Assembly (NCBI GenBank): GCA_003666385.1
Contig: QPIN01000059.1
Span: forward strand, 24,990 to 88,989
Source: Methylococcales symbiont of Hymedesmia sp. n. MRB-2018
Lineage (GTDB): Bacteria > Pseudomonadota > Gammaproteobacteria > Methylococcales > Methylomonadaceae
Direction: 5' to 3'
DNA: 64,000 nt
Numbering within the stretch: position 1 is the first letter of the stretch; the number at the start of each line of letters is the position of its first letter. Positions 38,989-47,893 of this stretch are shown in pieces. A model generated the notes under the pieces. The model saw only the letters and a program-made list of their open reading frames with translations. It did no database searches and had not been told where the DNA came from. A program made the position numbers and the translations under genes.

Positions 38989-39735
38989 TTAGTTTCCACT
39001 AAAATAAATATCATCATAATAGGCAGTTGCTTGACCTCCAGAATTATCGGTATCTGTCATTAAAGCAACAGCATCAATATAACGAATATCCATTCCGTAT
39101 AGGGTCTTAAAGTCTTCTATTATATTGCGTTTTTCTTGATACCAAGTAGCCATTTTATCATTAACAGAACGCAGAGCCAGCATTGTAGCATTGTTACTCG
39201 CAAATGCATTAGCCCACTGTTTGCCTTTTGCTGAGTTACTTGCCCAGACATAATTAATCGCTTTGCTATTCCAAAATGCCCATCCACCATCAATTAAGAC
39301 ATAAACGCGAGCGCTATAATCATCGCCAGATTTACTTTGCTCGTTAATTTTTCCTAATAAATTCTCAACACGCCATCGCCAATTTAAAAAGGGAGTTTTT
39401 AGTAAATCTATTTTTTGTTTTTTAACTAAACCTGATGCGCTGGCATGACTAACGGCCCTTAATATCAGCTGATTATCAACAGAAACAACCTGATAATCCG
39501 TTGTCTTTGCAAAAGATTTGGTTTCCCATTGATTTAGGTTTCCAGAAGAAAAGTTGTCAATGACAATGCGCGTTTTCGTTTCTGCAAATGCGCTGGATAA
39601 TAGGGTGGGAAAAAAGACCAGTAAAAATGTTAAATTAATTATCCCTAGGCACTTATATTTCGCTGTAATCTCCGCCCTTGTCTTTTCACCTTTTATTTTA
39701 GTGACAGTGCTGTCTTTTGTTCTGCTTATTGGCAT
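38989..39735 (-). CDS. DUF3047 periplasmic protein
   Basis: Protein of 248 residues with a hydrophobic export signal around residues 30-50 (IINLTFLLVFFPTLLSSAFA) after a long charged leader. DUF3047 features follow: IDNFSSGNLNQWETKSF, LNWRWRVENL, DDYSARVYVLIDGG, INYVWAS, and YIDAVALMTDTDNSGG..YYDDIYF. Function unknown. The stop is 13 bp before the ArsS start, so it may be in the same operon. Confidence 0.75.
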   Translation of the reverse strand: MPISRTKDSTVTKIKGEKTRAEITAKYKCLGIINLTFLLVFFPTLLSSAFAETKTRIVIDNFSSGNLNQWETKSFAKTTDYQVVSVDNQLILRAVSHASASGLVKKQKIDLLKTPFLNWRWRVENLLGKINEQSKSGDDYSARVYVLIDGGWAFWNSKAINYVWASNSAKGKQWANAFASNNATMLALRSVNDKMATWYQEKRNIIEDFKTLYGMDIRYIDAVALMTDTDNSGGQATAYYDDIYFSGN

Positions 39736-39890
39736 TCTTATTCCTCAGATTTTAAGGGTAAGGTTCTATCTTAATCATGGGTCTAGTTTTTGGGAGCATT
39801 ATATTCCTTTGTTATAAAAACAAAATATAGCACTAGATATTTTAAATGAAAATGATTAAAATAGCTGGATCTACTGGATGACCTGTTAAT

Positions 39891-39976
39891 GCCTCGGTGG
39901 CGAAATTGGTAGACGCACGGGACTTAAAATCCCGCGGAGATAATCCGTGCCGGTTCGATTCCGGCCCGAGGCACCA
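39891..39976 (+). tRNA. tRNA-Leu (TAA)
   Basis: Class II tRNA with acceptor GCCTCGG/CCGAGGC, anticodon stem CGGGA/TCCCG and loop CTTAAAA (anticodon TAA), a long variable arm, T-loop GGTTCGATTCC and encoded CCA. 86 nt. Confidence 0.95.
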
Positions 39977-40204
39977 TAGACGAATAAAGGGCTACAGCTA
40001 TTAAGTTGTTGGCCTTTTTTTATATCTGTAATTTGTTGGATCTTCTCGGCAGTGTAAATTACCTTCTTTTTATCGGCAATTACTATCTATAGCAGATACA
40101 AAAAGCCTCAACCATTTTTTATCACGGGCTTAACTGTTATCCGACCTATACTAACAAATATTGTAAGCGACCAACCCTCATAGAAAATATTTTCAGGATC
40201 ATTA
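39977..40204. other. spacer between tRNA-Leu and gmk
   Basis: A weak terminator-like sequence (AAAGGGC..GGCCTTTTTTT, 39987-40021, one stem mismatch) ends the tRNA unit. The rest contains no gene or repeat that I recognise. Confidence 0.35.
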
Positions 40205-40840
40205 ATGAACAAAGGAAAACTTTATATAATTTCTGCTCCATCGGGTGCGGGGAAAACGAGTCTGGTTAAACAAGTTGTGACTGATTTAGATACTATCTTT
40301 GTATCGGTGTCACATACTACACGCAAGATCCGTAAAGGTGAGCGCCACGGCATAGACTATTTTTTCACCTCAATTGATGATTTTAAACAGATGATTACTG
40401 GGAATGCTTTTTTAGAAAATGCGCAAGTTTTTGATAATTTTTACGGCACAGCCAGGCAGTCAGTAGAAGACATCTTGAAAAAAGGGGGGGATGTTATTTT
40501 AGAAATTGATTGGCAGGGGGCGCAACAAGTCAGAAAAATCCTTCTAGAAAGTATTTCATTGTTTATACTTCCGCCCTCAATAGAGGTATTAAAACAAAGA
40601 CTGGAAAATAGAGGGCAAGACAGTCAAGAGCTTATTACCCGCAGAATGAATGGTGCCATCAAGGAAATGCAACATTATAAAGAATTTGATTATTTAATTG
40701 TAAATGATGACTTTAAACAAGCGCTGACGGAAATCAAAAGTATTATCCTAAGTCAGCGATTAGCCAAAGATCACCAGTTAAGTGCGTTAAAACCTTTTTT
40801 GGAAAAACTTATAAGCTCTGGTGAAAACCGTCTTGACTAG
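40205..40840 (+). CDS. gmk: guanylate kinase
   Basis: Phosphorylates GMP to GDP. Start MNKGKLYIISAPSGAGKTSLVK holds the P-loop near residues 11-18. SVSHTTRKIRKGERHGIDYFF is the GMP-binding region, followed by VILEIDWQGAQQVRK. 211 residues, family-sized. rpoZ, which often follows gmk, is not here; convergent minor-pilin genes lie downstream. Confidence 0.96.
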   Translation: MNKGKLYIISAPSGAGKTSLVKQVVTDLDTIFVSVSHTTRKIRKGERHGIDYFFTSIDDFKQMITGNAFLENAQVFDNFYGTARQSVEDILKKGGDVILEIDWQGAQQVRKILLESISLFILPPSIEVLKQRLENRGQDSQELITRRMNGAIKEMQHYKEFDYLIVNDDFKQALTEIKSIILSQRLAKDHQLSALKPFLEKLISSGENRLD

Positions 40841-40881
40841 AAAATTTATCTGAAATATCATTTTGTCGCTTATTAACTAAT

Positions 40882-41415
40882 TTATTCGGAGGTCGTTATG
40901 CTTAGCACGGGCCTTTCTCCACTATCCCCTGCTGTATAACCCCCTGCAAGAACGCCTGAAGCAGCATCAGGATTAGCGTTGATTACATGATCTAAGGTAA
41001 CTGATTCGACTGTTGAATCCGCATTAGTCCATGAAACAGTCACCTCAATCGCTTTTTGATCTGCATCACTGACACCATCCGCATCAAGGTCACATAAATC
41101 ATTCCCACAGGTGGTGTATATCCCATTATTATAATACCCGCTGGTAAAGTTCCAGTCCCGACTAAAGGAATGTGCCCCCATTATATGTTGGCTAACCCCT
41201 TCGTCTATATTGGCAAAATCCAGCACCCGTAATTGATCAATTTTGTTTTGTGCAAGCCTCGTAGCTATAGCGCGGGCATTAGCACTACCGGCAATAGTAA
41301 AAAAAGTTTTTTGTAAACTGATCACGGCGACAATGCCAATAGAAAAAACCAGTGAAGCAATAAGCACTTCAATTAAACTGAAACCTTGATGTTTAAGCTT
41401 GTATGATATTTTTAT
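40882..41415 (-). CDS. pilV: type IV pilus minor pilin PilV
   Basis: Prepilin with leader ..KHQGFSLIEVLIASLVFSIGIVAVISLQ: the prepilin peptidase site G/FSLIE is intact. The only in-frame standard start codon downstream (GTG, 41367) would remove the leader, and the frame closes upstream at 41416-41418 (TAA). The likely start is therefore ATA at 41415, 6 nt after a GGGGA ribosome site. The mature part contains a calcium-site-like DLDADGVSDAD. Last gene of the fimT-pilW-pilX-pilV run. Confidence 0.75.
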   Translation of the reverse strand: MKISYKLKHQGFSLIEVLIASLVFSIGIVAVISLQKTFFTIAGSANARAIATRLAQNKIDQLRVLDFANIDEGVSQHIMGAHSFSRDWNFTSGYYNNGIYTTCGNDLCDLDADGVSDADQKAIEVTVSWTNADSTVESVTLDHVINANPDAASGVLAGGYTAGDSGERPVLSITTSE

Positions 41416-41444
41416 TTAATTTCCCCAAAGAATTTCCAATTTTT

Positions 41445-42722
41445 TTAAAAATCTTGCCAACTACCCGGTATTGTCGCAACAGTTTTATAGGCAGATCCTG
41501 TATTATTTACTAAGCTAGATAACACATCTGGGTTATATACCACTGCAAAAGTACTGTTACCACCACCATTAAAAGCGGTATTGGACAGCAGAGAACCATT
41601 AATTACAGAGCCGTCACTTAGATCTGATCTGCTAACGGTAAGTGTATTACTTGGGGTGTCATCAAAAACAAAAACAATTCCGTTAACGACTACTCCATCA
41701 GCAGATTTAAACGGCTTATTATGAACCACCAGAATAACGGGATTTTCTATACTACCAACCTTAGTATTAGCAGCTATGCTACAAGATTCCAACCAATGAA
41801 GACCTTGTGATCCAACTGTTAAATGTGCGCATGTTGTTTGTGTATCGGTATTTGTTTTTAAGGCTTTAATTGAAGGCCATTCGGTATATGGAACCCCAAA
41901 CAAATAGGCAAATAAATCAGGTGGAAAATTTCCTGCTGGATCAGCACTGGTATATGAGTCATTTTGAATAATATCCAGCCCTTTATCTGCACTATTAGTA
42001 ATTTGTGAATGTGTTAGGTCTAGTGCAGGGTTTTGGCATTGTGTCCCCGTATATCCCTGTAGATAACATGTTGAGATAGAATTGCCAACAGCCACTGCTC
42101 CGCTAGTCCAAACTGAAACGGCACAATCTTGAGTACAGTTTTTTGCACCATTAGGATTTGCTACAACATGCATATTCCCTGTTACATCTATTTTTCCATC
42201 AATCATTACAGGGGCATTAGGTATTTGCCCATTGGTGATTCCACGCATAATAATTTGTTTTGAAACAGTAGCTTTAGCTGAGCGGTCAATGGATTGTCCC
42301 GTAGAACTAAAGGTAAAGACGGTTACCCCTTTCACCGTTTTTTCTGTGACTGTTGCAGTAAATCGAGCCTTCTGTGTATTAATGGCAACGCCGCCAATGC
42401 TATTAAGATCTTTTAAGAAAGGATCGGGTATCGTATCAGCAGTTCCATTACCGTCTGGGTCATAAATATAATTTCCATTCAGAGGCGTGGTGTTTTGCGC
42501 AAATTGCTCGATGGCAAAATCCAACCCGCCTTCCGCAATTGAAAATGCTTCTCTATATCGAGATTCGTTTGCAGCCATACGCAGGTCAAATAAACCAACG
42601 CGTGTAGCAAAGGCAACTATTAGTGTTAGGGTGATTAAGAGTACCAGAGTGACAATTAAAGTTACAACACCTGCTTGCCTTAGATAAGTAAATGACGGCT
42701 CTTTCTGCTTAAATTTCAACAT
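41445..42722 (-). CDS. pilX: pilus assembly protein PilX
   Basis: Minor pilus component with the PilX N-terminal domain: QAGVVTLIVTLVLLITLTLIVAFATR (near residues 16-41), a pilin-like transmembrane helix, then EAFSIAEGGLDFAI. The C-terminal region is long and low in recognisable motifs, rich in Asn, Thr and Ser, with several cysteines. Start ATG at 42722 follows GGAAG and overlaps pilW by 14 bp. Confidence 0.82.
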   Translation of the reverse strand: MLKFKQKEPSFTYLRQAGVVTLIVTLVLLITLTLIVAFATRVGLFDLRMAANESRYREAFSIAEGGLDFAIEQFAQNTTPLNGNYIYDPDGNGTADTIPDPFLKDLNSIGGVAINTQKARFTATVTEKTVKGVTVFTFSSTGQSIDRSAKATVSKQIIMRGITNGQIPNAPVMIDGKIDVTGNMHVVANPNGAKNCTQDCAVSVWTSGAVAVGNSISTCYLQGYTGTQCQNPALDLTHSQITNSADKGLDIIQNDSYTSADPAGNFPPDLFAYLFGVPYTEWPSIKALKTNTDTQTTCAHLTVGSQGLHWLESCSIAANTKVGSIENPVILVVHNKPFKSADGVVVNGIVFVFDDTPSNTLTVSRSDLSDGSVINGSLLSNTAFNGGGNSTFAVVYNPDVLSSLVNNTGSAYKTVATIPGSWQDF

Positions 42723-43338
42723 TTCTAACTTCCACAATTTCTGTGATCGTCCGAGTTACGGCAGTATCTCTTATCAGATTAGCAGTGATGGTGATGGTAA
42801 TTTGATGGCTTGTTACCCCATTGCTGGTAATGCCAGGGTTGCCATCATCATCAATATCAGGATCAGTAACATTAAAAACAGAAATATTTGTAAGAAACTT
42901 ATCTGTTAAAGTTGCCCAGCCAGTATTAGTACAATCAGTTTTACTCCTGCTACTTTCAATCGCACCCGCATTAAGTCTAAATGCAAAATTTTCCTTGTTT
43001 TTTTTAGTATTTAAAATACCATCTTCATTAAGATCATAACTGTAGTTAATACATGAGTTATCGGTATCGACATTTAAGGTCTGAAAAGGCGATGCTTTTG
43101 CGTCAATAATATCCTCCGCAGCGTGTGCGTTGAAACCTGCTCGGCGTAAGTCCCGAACAATTAATCCCATGGTCGCACGCAGATCTTGGTTTAATCGAAT
43201 AAGCTTTAAATTGTCGCTATCTGCTTTCACGATAGATAGATATATGGTAAGGGCCGTCGTGGTCATAAATAGCCCTATGGTAATAGAGATCAGAAGCTCT
43301 ATTAAGGAAAATGCACGCTGTGATCGATATAACTTCAT
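42709..43338 (-). CDS. pilW: type IV pilus minor pilin PilW
   Basis: Prepilin MKLYRSQRAFSLIELLISITIGLFM; the residue before the FSLIE cleavage site is Ala where Gly is usual, which prepilin peptidase tolerates in some pilins. The region LRATMGLIVRDLRRAGFNA is the PilW signature. About 209 residues from the ATG at 43338. Overlaps pilX. Confidence 0.85.
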   Translation of the reverse strand: MKLYRSQRAFSLIELLISITIGLFMTTTALTIYLSIVKADSDNLKLIRLNQDLRATMGLIVRDLRRAGFNAHAAEDIIDAKASPFQTLNVDTDNSCINYSYDLNEDGILNTKKNKENFAFRLNAGAIESSRSKTDCTNTGWATLTDKFLTNISVFNVTDPDIDDDGNPGITSNGVTSHQITITITANLIRDTAVTRTITEIVEVRNVEI

Positions 43339-43352
43339 GGTTAATTTACCTA

Positions 43353-43916
43353 CTATGTAGAGCAAGCCCCACTATCTTGATAACTACCCTTTGCCACTGT
43401 GCCAGTAGGTCGGCATATACGAATTCGACCAATTCCTGAAACGGTAACGCCTAGGCTTCTATTGTTTCCTGTCGAAAAGGTAACGGTGCCCGAAGTCCCT
43501 GTTCCACGCAAAGGATTAAAAGATCGATATTTGGCTCTATTAAATTTTACCGAGACATCTGAAAATGCAGTACTTTTAACCACACTGCCAGCGACACAAG
43601 CATTTGCTATAGTACAGTCACAAGTGTCGGTGCCAGCAGTGGGCATACCATAACACCAAGTATCATGCGTTGTCTTAGTTGCAATAGGTGTAAAAACAAT
43701 CCGCATCTTGGTATTGGTTTTAATTGCCTCTGCTTTTACATTATGCAGTGCAGCAGCCAGCCCCTCTGCTGCCCCTTCTACTCTCTGTTGCTGTATTTGG
43801 GCCTGAAAAGAAGGCACTGCTAAGGATGCTAAAACGCCCACAATAGTCATTACCAGCAATAATTCAACCAAAGTAAACCCTTGTTGGGTGCATACAAGCT
43901 GTGTTTCTTTGTTCAT
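43353..43916 (-). CDS. fimT: FimT/GspH-type pseudopilin
   Basis: Minor pilin with leader ending QQGFTLVELLLVMTIVGVLASLAVPSF, the GspH/FimT N-terminus, followed by GAAEGLAAALHNVKAEAIKTN. Two cysteine pairs occur in the C-terminal half (CDCTIANACV and ICRP..GACS). ATG at 43916 gives 187 residues. First gene of the four-gene minor pilin operon, 15 bp before pilW. Confidence 0.85.
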   Translation of the reverse strand: MNKETQLVCTQQGFTLVELLLVMTIVGVLASLAVPSFQAQIQQQRVEGAAEGLAAALHNVKAEAIKTNTKMRIVFTPIATKTTHDTWCYGMPTAGTDTCDCTIANACVAGSVVKSTAFSDVSVKFNRAKYRSFNPLRGTGTSGTVTFSTGNNRSLGVTVSGIGRIRICRPTGTVAKGSYQDSGACST

Positions 43917-44027
43917 CTTTAATCTCATTAGCCATAGAATATAGAGGGTAATCTAATATGAAAAATATATTTTATTTTCACATCTGTCATTGACTTATAG
44001 TGATGAGTGTATAATCTAAACCGTATT

Positions 44028-44186
44028 GTAACTACTCAGCTTACCCTCTATTTTGTCCAATAGCCGCGTTGAAAGTGCTCATTTATACCTGTAAACTCCG
44101 CGCTTTCGCCTTGGCTCTTGAACGCCTTGATCTTGAACAGAACAGAGGGTAATCTAAGCAGTTACGGAGTACGCTGAGTAAGTTAC
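44028..44186. repeat. MITE family B, complete copy with target duplication
   Basis: A 159-bp non-coding element with ends GTAACTACTCAGC and GCTGAGTAAGTTAC. It is flanked by a perfect 8-bp direct repeat ACCGTATT (44020-44027 and 44187-44194). Inside are GAGGGTAA/TTACCCTC and CTCTTGAACGCC motifs shared with the copy at 17015. It sits between fimT and pilE, 29 bp before the pilE ATG. Confidence 0.88.
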
Positions 44187-44215
44187 ACCGTATTAACAAT
44201 TAGGGCTATGAAATC

Positions 44216-44623
44216 ATGCGCAATTTAAAACATCGTCATTATGGCTTCACCCTTATAGAGCTTATGATTGTAATAACCATTATAGGTATCGTAGCAAGTA
44301 TTGCTTATCCCTCATATACAGAATATGTTACCCGTGCTAAACGTGGGGACGCTAAATTTTCTTTGCTGGCATTACAATTAGCACAAGAAAAATACCGGGC
44401 TGGCCATCCAATATATGGGTCTACTCTGGAGCAACTTGGCTTAAATAGCATCTCAAATGGAGGTTCTTATACTATTGCTATCACCGGTTCGTCAGCAACG
44501 GAATATGATGCAACAGCCACACCACTTGCTCCTCATGCGGATACAATATGTGGAACGCTAGCAATAGATGCAGCAAACAATAAAACGGCAACAGGAGATG
44601 ATGTTTTGTGCTGGGCTAAATAA
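44216..44623 (+). CDS. pilE: PilE-like type IV pilin
   Basis: Type IVa pilin-like protein, 135 residues. Leader [10 protein letters not shown], cleavage before [28 protein letters not shown] (Glu5 of the mature form present), then [21 protein letters not shown]-terminal disulfide region is indicated by ICGTL..DDVLCWA. It is divergent from the fimT operon and its upstream region carries a MITE B insertion. Confidence 0.9.
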   Translation: MRNLKHRHYGFTLIELMIVITIIGIVASIAYPSYTEYVTRAKRGDAKFSLLALQLAQEKYRAGHPIYGSTLEQLGLNSISNGGSYTIAITGSSATEYDATATPLAPHADTICGTLAIDAANNKTATGDDVLCWAK

Positions 44624-44785
44624 TATCATTTATTTTTGAAAATGGTATCAACCCTAATATTTTGCATAACTATTGCTATTTGACAAACACTGGGGTTAAA
44701 AATGTTCCTATTAATGGATAAATACATAGCCTATGGTTATTGCCCACTCTTTAATTCCTTAGCAAACTAAATTTTAAGCAATCTC

Positions 44786-45058
44786 ATGACTCTGAACCCT
44801 GATTTAATCGTCCGCTTTTCTGCCATACATCGACTGCAATGGGAAGAAGCACAACAGAAAGATGTTATTCTCTATCCAGAAGGTATGGTAGAGCTTAATC
44901 AAAGTTCTGCTGAAATTTTAAAACTCTGTGACGGCAGTCGAAAACCAGAAATCATTGTTGCTGATCTTGAGCAAAAGTTTTCTACTAGCGGTTTACAAAA
45001 AGATATTTTTAATTTTCTGGAAATAGCATTAAAAAATGGCTGGATTGAACAACACTAA
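44786..45058 (+). CDS. pqqD: PqqD, PQQ biosynthesis peptide chaperone
   Basis: A 90-residue protein that presents the PqqA peptide to PqqE. RLQWEEAQQKDVILYPEGMVELNQSSAEILKLCDG is the family core. It overlaps pqqE by 23 bp. No pqqA-like peptide or pqqB/C is seen upstream, so these genes must be elsewhere. PQQ is the cofactor of methanol and other alcohol dehydrogenases. Confidence 0.93.
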   Translation: MTLNPDLIVRFSAIHRLQWEEAQQKDVILYPEGMVELNQSSAEILKLCDGSRKPEIIVADLEQKFSTSGLQKDIFNFLEIALKNGWIEQH

Positions 45059-46181
45059 AGCAACACCACCCCGCTGGTTACTGGCAGAGCTGAGCTATAA
45101 ATGTCCATTACAATGCCCTTATTGCTCCAATCCTCTGGATTATGCAAAACATAACTCGGAAATATCAACAGCAGACTGGAAGCGGGTATTAAGCCAGGCA
45201 AGAAAAATGGGTGCCGTGCAACTCGGCTTTTCAGGAGGTGAGCCTTTAACACGACAAGACTTGCCTGAGCTGGTTTGCCATGCACGACAGTTAGGTTATT
45301 ACTCTAACTTGATTACCTCCGGCTATGGTCTAAGCGAAGATAAAATCATTCAACTGAAAGAGGCAGGTTTAGATCATATTCAGTTGAGCATACAAGCAAG
45401 TAGCCAAGAATTAAATGATTATATTGCCGCTACTGAATCCTACGAAAACAAGAAAATAGTTGCTAGGTTAATTAAAAAGCATGGCTACCCTATGGTGCTT
45501 TGCGTGGTTATCCATCGTAAAAACATCCATCAAATGGAACAGATATTGGGTATGGCTGAAGAGCTGGGCGCTGATTATGTTGAGTTAGCCAATACACAGT
45601 ACTATGGCTGGGCACACAAAAACAGGGATTTGTTAATGCCGACTAAGGAACAGTATGAAAAAGCGGAAGCCATAGCCCAGGCTTACAAAGAAAAAGTGGC
45701 TGATAAAATGAAAATTTACTATGTTATCCCCGATTTTCATGAAGATCGCCCTAAGCCGTGTATGAATGGCTGGGGAACTACCTTTCTAACCATAGCACCA
45801 GATGGTGTGGCTTTGCCTTGTCATTCTGCAAGAGAGTTACCTGCTTTGGATTGCCCCAATGTCAATGATTTTAGTATTGAGCAAATATGGAATGAATCTA
45901 AAGCATTCAATTTTTTTCGTGGCGATGATTGGATGAAAGAGCCTTGTCGTAGTTGCGATGAAAAAGACAAGGACTTTGGCGGATGCCATTGCCAAGCTTA
46001 TCTGTTAACGGGGGATATGCGTAATGCTGACCCCGTATGCAGTAAATCACCCGACCACCATGTTATTGAAGCAGCGATAACTTCTGCACAAGTTAGTGCT
46101 TTGTCAGCTGATGAAAAGCCGTTGCTGTTTCGTAATAGCAAAAACTCAAGAAAATATATTGAAAATAATGAGTTGCAATGA
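45036..46181 (+). CDS. pqqE: PqqE radical SAM enzyme
   Basis: Radical SAM/SPASM enzyme that cross-links Glu and Tyr of PqqA, the first step of PQQ synthesis. LAELSYKCPLQCPYCSNPL holds the CxxxCxxC cluster near residues 25-32, and FSGGEPLTR follows. The SPASM cluster is visible in the C-terminal half (CHSARELPALDC, PCRSCDEKDKDFGGCHCQAY). About 381 residues, full length. Confidence 0.96.
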   Translation: MAGLNNTKATPPRWLLAELSYKCPLQCPYCSNPLDYAKHNSEISTADWKRVLSQARKMGAVQLGFSGGEPLTRQDLPELVCHARQLGYYSNLITSGYGLSEDKIIQLKEAGLDHIQLSIQASSQELNDYIAATESYENKKIVARLIKKHGYPMVLCVVIHRKNIHQMEQILGMAEELGADYVELANTQYYGWAHKNRDLLMPTKEQYEKAEAIAQAYKEKVADKMKIYYVIPDFHEDRPKPCMNGWGTTFLTIAPDGVALPCHSARELPALDCPNVNDFSIEQIWNESKAFNFFRGDDWMKEPCRSCDEKDKDFGGCHCQAYLLTGDMRNADPVCSKSPDHHVIEAAITSAQVSALSADEKPLLFRNSKNSRKYIENNELQ

Positions 46182-46232
46182 CAAGTAATTTTTTTACATC
46201 CTGCCCCATATTTTTCGAAGAGGTTGGTAGAT

Positions 46233-46424
46233 TTGAAACTTTTAATAATACATAATAAATATCAATCAAATAATATAGGTGGTAAAAATATAGTTTATAA
46301 AAATGAACTAGAATCTTTACAGTCTAAATTAGGAAAAGAAAATGTATTTTCTTTTGAAGTATCAAATGATGATATAAGTAAATATAGATTGATTTTTAAT
46401 ATTTGGTTCTCTTTAAAATATTAT
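46233..46424 (+). pseudogene. GT4 glycosyltransferase, 5' fragment
   Basis: About 64 codons beginning TTG (LKLLIIHNKYQSNNIGGKN..Y) to ..IFNIWFSLKYY, the start of a GT4-type transferase (short beta strand, then a GG(K)N loop). A family A MITE interrupts the frame at 46425. The matching remainder begins at 47894. An AGAGG lies about 10 bp before the TTG. Confidence 0.65.
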
Positions 46425-46583
46425 GAGACCTTAGCATAACTCATGAACGGATAAAAAAAGCTAGAAATTTTCCATCTTTCAGCCAAAATAACGCACAATA
46501 GCTCACTATTACACTTGTATTTTGACTAAAACCTGAAAAATTCTATCCCTTTTCTCTCATCGCCAGAGTTATGCTGAGGCCTC
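46425..46583. repeat. MITE family A, longest copy
   Basis: A 159-bp element with ends GAGACCTTAGCATAACTC and GAGTTATGCTGAGGCCTC (two mismatches). Inner parts of the arms continue into GGATAAAAAAA. It shares the interior block GCCAAAATAACGCACAATAG with the 23523 copy but keeps about 20 extra bases. Its left end cuts a glycosyltransferase reading frame. Confidence 0.8.
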
Positions 46584-46622
46584 AATATGTGATCAGGAAA
46601 GAGTTATTCGCAAACAGGAGTC

Positions 46623-47702
46623 ATGGTGATTTTATTAGATAATATTATATTTGAGCTGCAACCTTATGGGGGGGTCACTTCGGTTTGGTCGTCTGTACTT
46701 AAATGTGCATTTGAATTGATTCCAGATAATTTGCAATTATTGTCACACGATAAATTGGATAATCACCCGATGATATCATTAGCACCAGATAAAATAGTTC
46801 GGCATAAAGAAAAGAATATTAATTTTATGAGATTGAGAAGATATTGTGATGTTGCTTGTGATAAAAATGTGAAGATATTTCATTCGAGTTATTTTCGATT
46901 AGCAAAAAATAAAGAAATTAAAAATATTGTAACCGTTCATGATTTTATTTATGAAAAGTATGATAGCGGTCTCAGTCGATTAGTCCACTTGACTCAAAAA
47001 AAGAGGGCACTAAAAAATGCAGCCGCAATTATTTGTGTTTCGGAAAATACAAGAAAGGATTTATTTGAGTACCATCCATGGTTGAAACGAGAAATTGTAT
47101 ATGTTGTTCATAATGGCGTGAGTCAAGGGTTTTCTCCGATAACAAAAAGTGAAGAGAAGCAATTACCTTATTTGTTATATGTGGGTGGTAGAAACATAAA
47201 ATACAAGAATTTTAGAGCGGTATTATCTTTATTGGCATCTAGTGTAGCATCTAAAATGAATCTTCAATTGAAAGTTGTAGGTGGTGGGACATTTAAGAAA
47301 TATGAGCATAAAATCATTGAAAAATTAGGTCTTAAAGAAAAAGTAACTCGCGAAGGATATATAAGAGAATCCTCTTTAAATCAACTTTATAATGGGGCTT
47401 ATGCTTTTATTTATCCTTCATTTTATGAAGGTTTTGGTATTCCTCCACTAGAAGCGATGGCAGCGGCTTGTCCCGTGATTTGTTCTAATCGTGCATCTAT
47501 TCCGGAAATTGTTGGAGATGCAGGATTGTTGTTTGATCCAAATGATTTAACTCAAGCAGAGGTCTATTTACAAAAATTAAAAAACCCTAGGTTTCGACAA
47601 AATATAATTATAAAGGGCTTAATGAGAGCATCAGCTTTTTCATGGGAAAAGACAGGAAATAAAACAGTAGAAATTTATAAAAAATTATTAGAGGAAGTAT
47701 GA
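46623..47702 (+). CDS. GT4 glycosyltransferase
   Basis: Retaining family 4 glycosyltransferase (GT-B fold), probably a mannosyl- or similar transferase for surface glycan. Residues 1-20 contain the [17 protein letters not shown] loop. [11 protein letters not shown] lies near 138, [14 protein letters not shown] near 184, and the GT4 C-terminal donor site [22 protein letters not shown] near 265-286. 359 residues, intact. The coding region lies inside the segment that separates the two halves of another glycosyltransferase. Confidence 0.88.
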   Translation: MVILLDNIIFELQPYGGVTSVWSSVLKCAFELIPDNLQLLSHDKLDNHPMISLAPDKIVRHKEKNINFMRLRRYCDVACDKNVKIFHSSYFRLAKNKEIKNIVTVHDFIYEKYDSGLSRLVHLTQKKRALKNAAAIICVSENTRKDLFEYHPWLKREIVYVVHNGVSQGFSPITKSEEKQLPYLLYVGGRNIKYKNFRAVLSLLASSVASKMNLQLKVVGGGTFKKYEHKIIEKLGLKEKVTREGYIRESSLNQLYNGAYAFIYPSFYEGFGIPPLEAMAAACPVICSNRASIPEIVGDAGLLFDPNDLTQAEVYLQKLKNPRFRQNIIIKGLMRASAFSWEKTGNKTVEIYKKLLEEV

Positions 47703-47893
47703 TTGTTATTTTTTAGATTCTAGATGGAAGGATTTAAAGTTTTTTTTGAAAACATTTTATTGGCAATCATATAAGTACCATTTCAGGTTTGAAAACAATT
47801 AGGGTCAGATACAAGAGTAGAATTAACTTTACTTCAGCTTTCTTGGGTATTCCCGCTTTTCTTGGCGTAATTCGTCTATTTGTTAAAGCCTCA
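47703..47893. other. insertion right flank, non-coding
   Basis: No intact gene. It contains AGGGTCAGATACAAGAGTAG (about 47809-47828) and, on the minus strand, a short open tail ..ELRQEKREYPRKLK and stop. This may be the end of a lost transposase or accessory gene; not identified. Confidence 0.3.

Noticed and set aside
44624..44785. Possible pqqA before pqqD
   Set aside because: No short frame with the conserved Glu-x3-Tyr pair of PqqA was found; the spacer holds only an isolated TTGACA.
47703..47893. Assigning the insertion's right flank to a specific transposon family
   Set aside because: Only a short open tail and a suggestive AGGGTCAGATACAAGAG phrase are seen; not enough to name a family.
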